From Favolaschia claudopus (Eukaryota > Basidiomycota > Agaricomycetes > Agaricales > Mycenaceae), in contig JAWWNJ010000160.1 of assembly GCA_037176885.1 (NCBI GenBank), positions 466,998-530,997 of the forward strand: a DNA stretch of 64,000 nt, in the 5' to 3' direction. Every line of letters starts with the position of its first letter. The stretch's first letter is position 1. Both the position numbers and the translations under genes were made by a program. The notes below the pieces were generated by a model, which worked only from the letters and a program-made list of their open reading frames with translations, was not told the DNA's origin and did no database searches. Positions 63,716 through 64,000 of this stretch are shown here, in pieces.

Positions 63716-64000
63716 TCAATCCTGCCTCCTCATGCGTGACCCAAGTCGCGGGATCGTCTGCGACCAAGAAGTAGGGTACTTAGCTTCCGGATTACGCTCC
63801 CATGCATATTGCACTTTTTCTTCGAATATGGGGCATGTACGGTCTCCAGCTCCATGGCCGTGATACTCCCTCTTTGCGGCTTTGCAGTTGGCGCACGCCA
63901 ACTGGTCTTCCGAAACCGTGCATGTCTCTGTTCGATGATTAGCCGCACATCGCGCACACACCTCAACCGGCGATTTGCACGTCGCGGCGAGATGATCCTG
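63716..64000 (-). pseudogene. LINE ORF1 C-terminal part, copy B, frameshifted
   Basis: The visible part contains the knuckles CARCAANHRTETC and CANCKAAKREYHGHGAGDRTC, identical to copy A but for one Asp/Glu change. At about 63770 two bases present in copy A are missing, so after PEAKYP the frame runs to an early stop instead of YFLVADDPATWVTH. The N-terminal part lies beyond the window. Copy B therefore carries a broken ORF1, while copy A keeps this region open. Confidence 0.75.

Larger units (their letters stand above)
62409..64000 (-). mobile_element. LINE-type retrotransposon copy B (runs off the window)
   Basis: Near-identical to 30537-32117, with scattered one- to three-base differences. 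It carries the same CTGTATCG MITE at the same site and the same TAGTCTCGT remnant (62465-62551). The window ends inside its ORF1. Confidence 0.8.

Overview
The window looks like a transposon-saturated region of a basidiomycete (probably Agaricomycete) nuclear genome. The signs are: GT..AG introns of about 43-65 nt, an F-box/leucine-rich gene of the kind expanded in mushrooms, fungal hAT, Tc1/mariner, Copia, Gypsy and LINE remains, and a DNMT1-type fungal cytosine methyltransferase. I see no rRNA, CRISPR, operon or bacterial feature. The species cannot be named from the sequence.

Layout. 1-7.4 kb: an unrecognised gene in two overlapping frames (minus strand), a block of adjacent and nested small inverted-repeat elements, then one intact-looking F-box gene. 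7.4-16 kb: a LINE gag fragment with zinc knuckles, a decayed tRNA-Leu-like sequence, a solo-like Gypsy LTR, and three elements with long or foldback terminal inverted repeats (TIRs), one nested in another. 16-18.4 kb: a probable multi-exon gene of unknown function. 18.7-24.7 kb: LTR-like palindromes, Gypsy gag plus LTR, and hAT transposase remains. 25.7-27.5 kb: a damaged zinc-finger/SAM-like gene and a Tc1/mariner transposase relic. 30.1-33.5 kb: LINE copy A. 33.5-41.4 kb: a 1.92 kb inverted duplication, colinear without gaps, around a 4.07 kb spacer. 41.7-43.7 kb: several levels of nested TIR elements. 44.7-47.4 kb: a DDE transposase split by a 1.3 kb hAT-like insertion. 48.3-55.5 kb: further hAT-like elements with 8-9 bp target duplications and TA-flanked MITEs. 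57.1-59.9 kb: a DNMT1-type methyltransferase with BAH region, altered catalytic loop and several single-base frame breaks. 61.0-61.9 kb: the 3' end of a Copia element. 62.4-64 kb: LINE copy B, running off the window.

The genes do not form a pathway. Only the F-box gene, the unknown two-frame gene, the 16-18 kb gene and perhaps the methyltransferase look like host genes. Almost everything else is mobile DNA, and its nesting gives a relative insertion history. The points most worth following are the inverted duplication, the methyltransferase with GGTPCGSFS in place of GGPPCQ(G/S)FS, a flanking duplication that lacks an intron-like segment, and the set of short TA-flanked TIR families.
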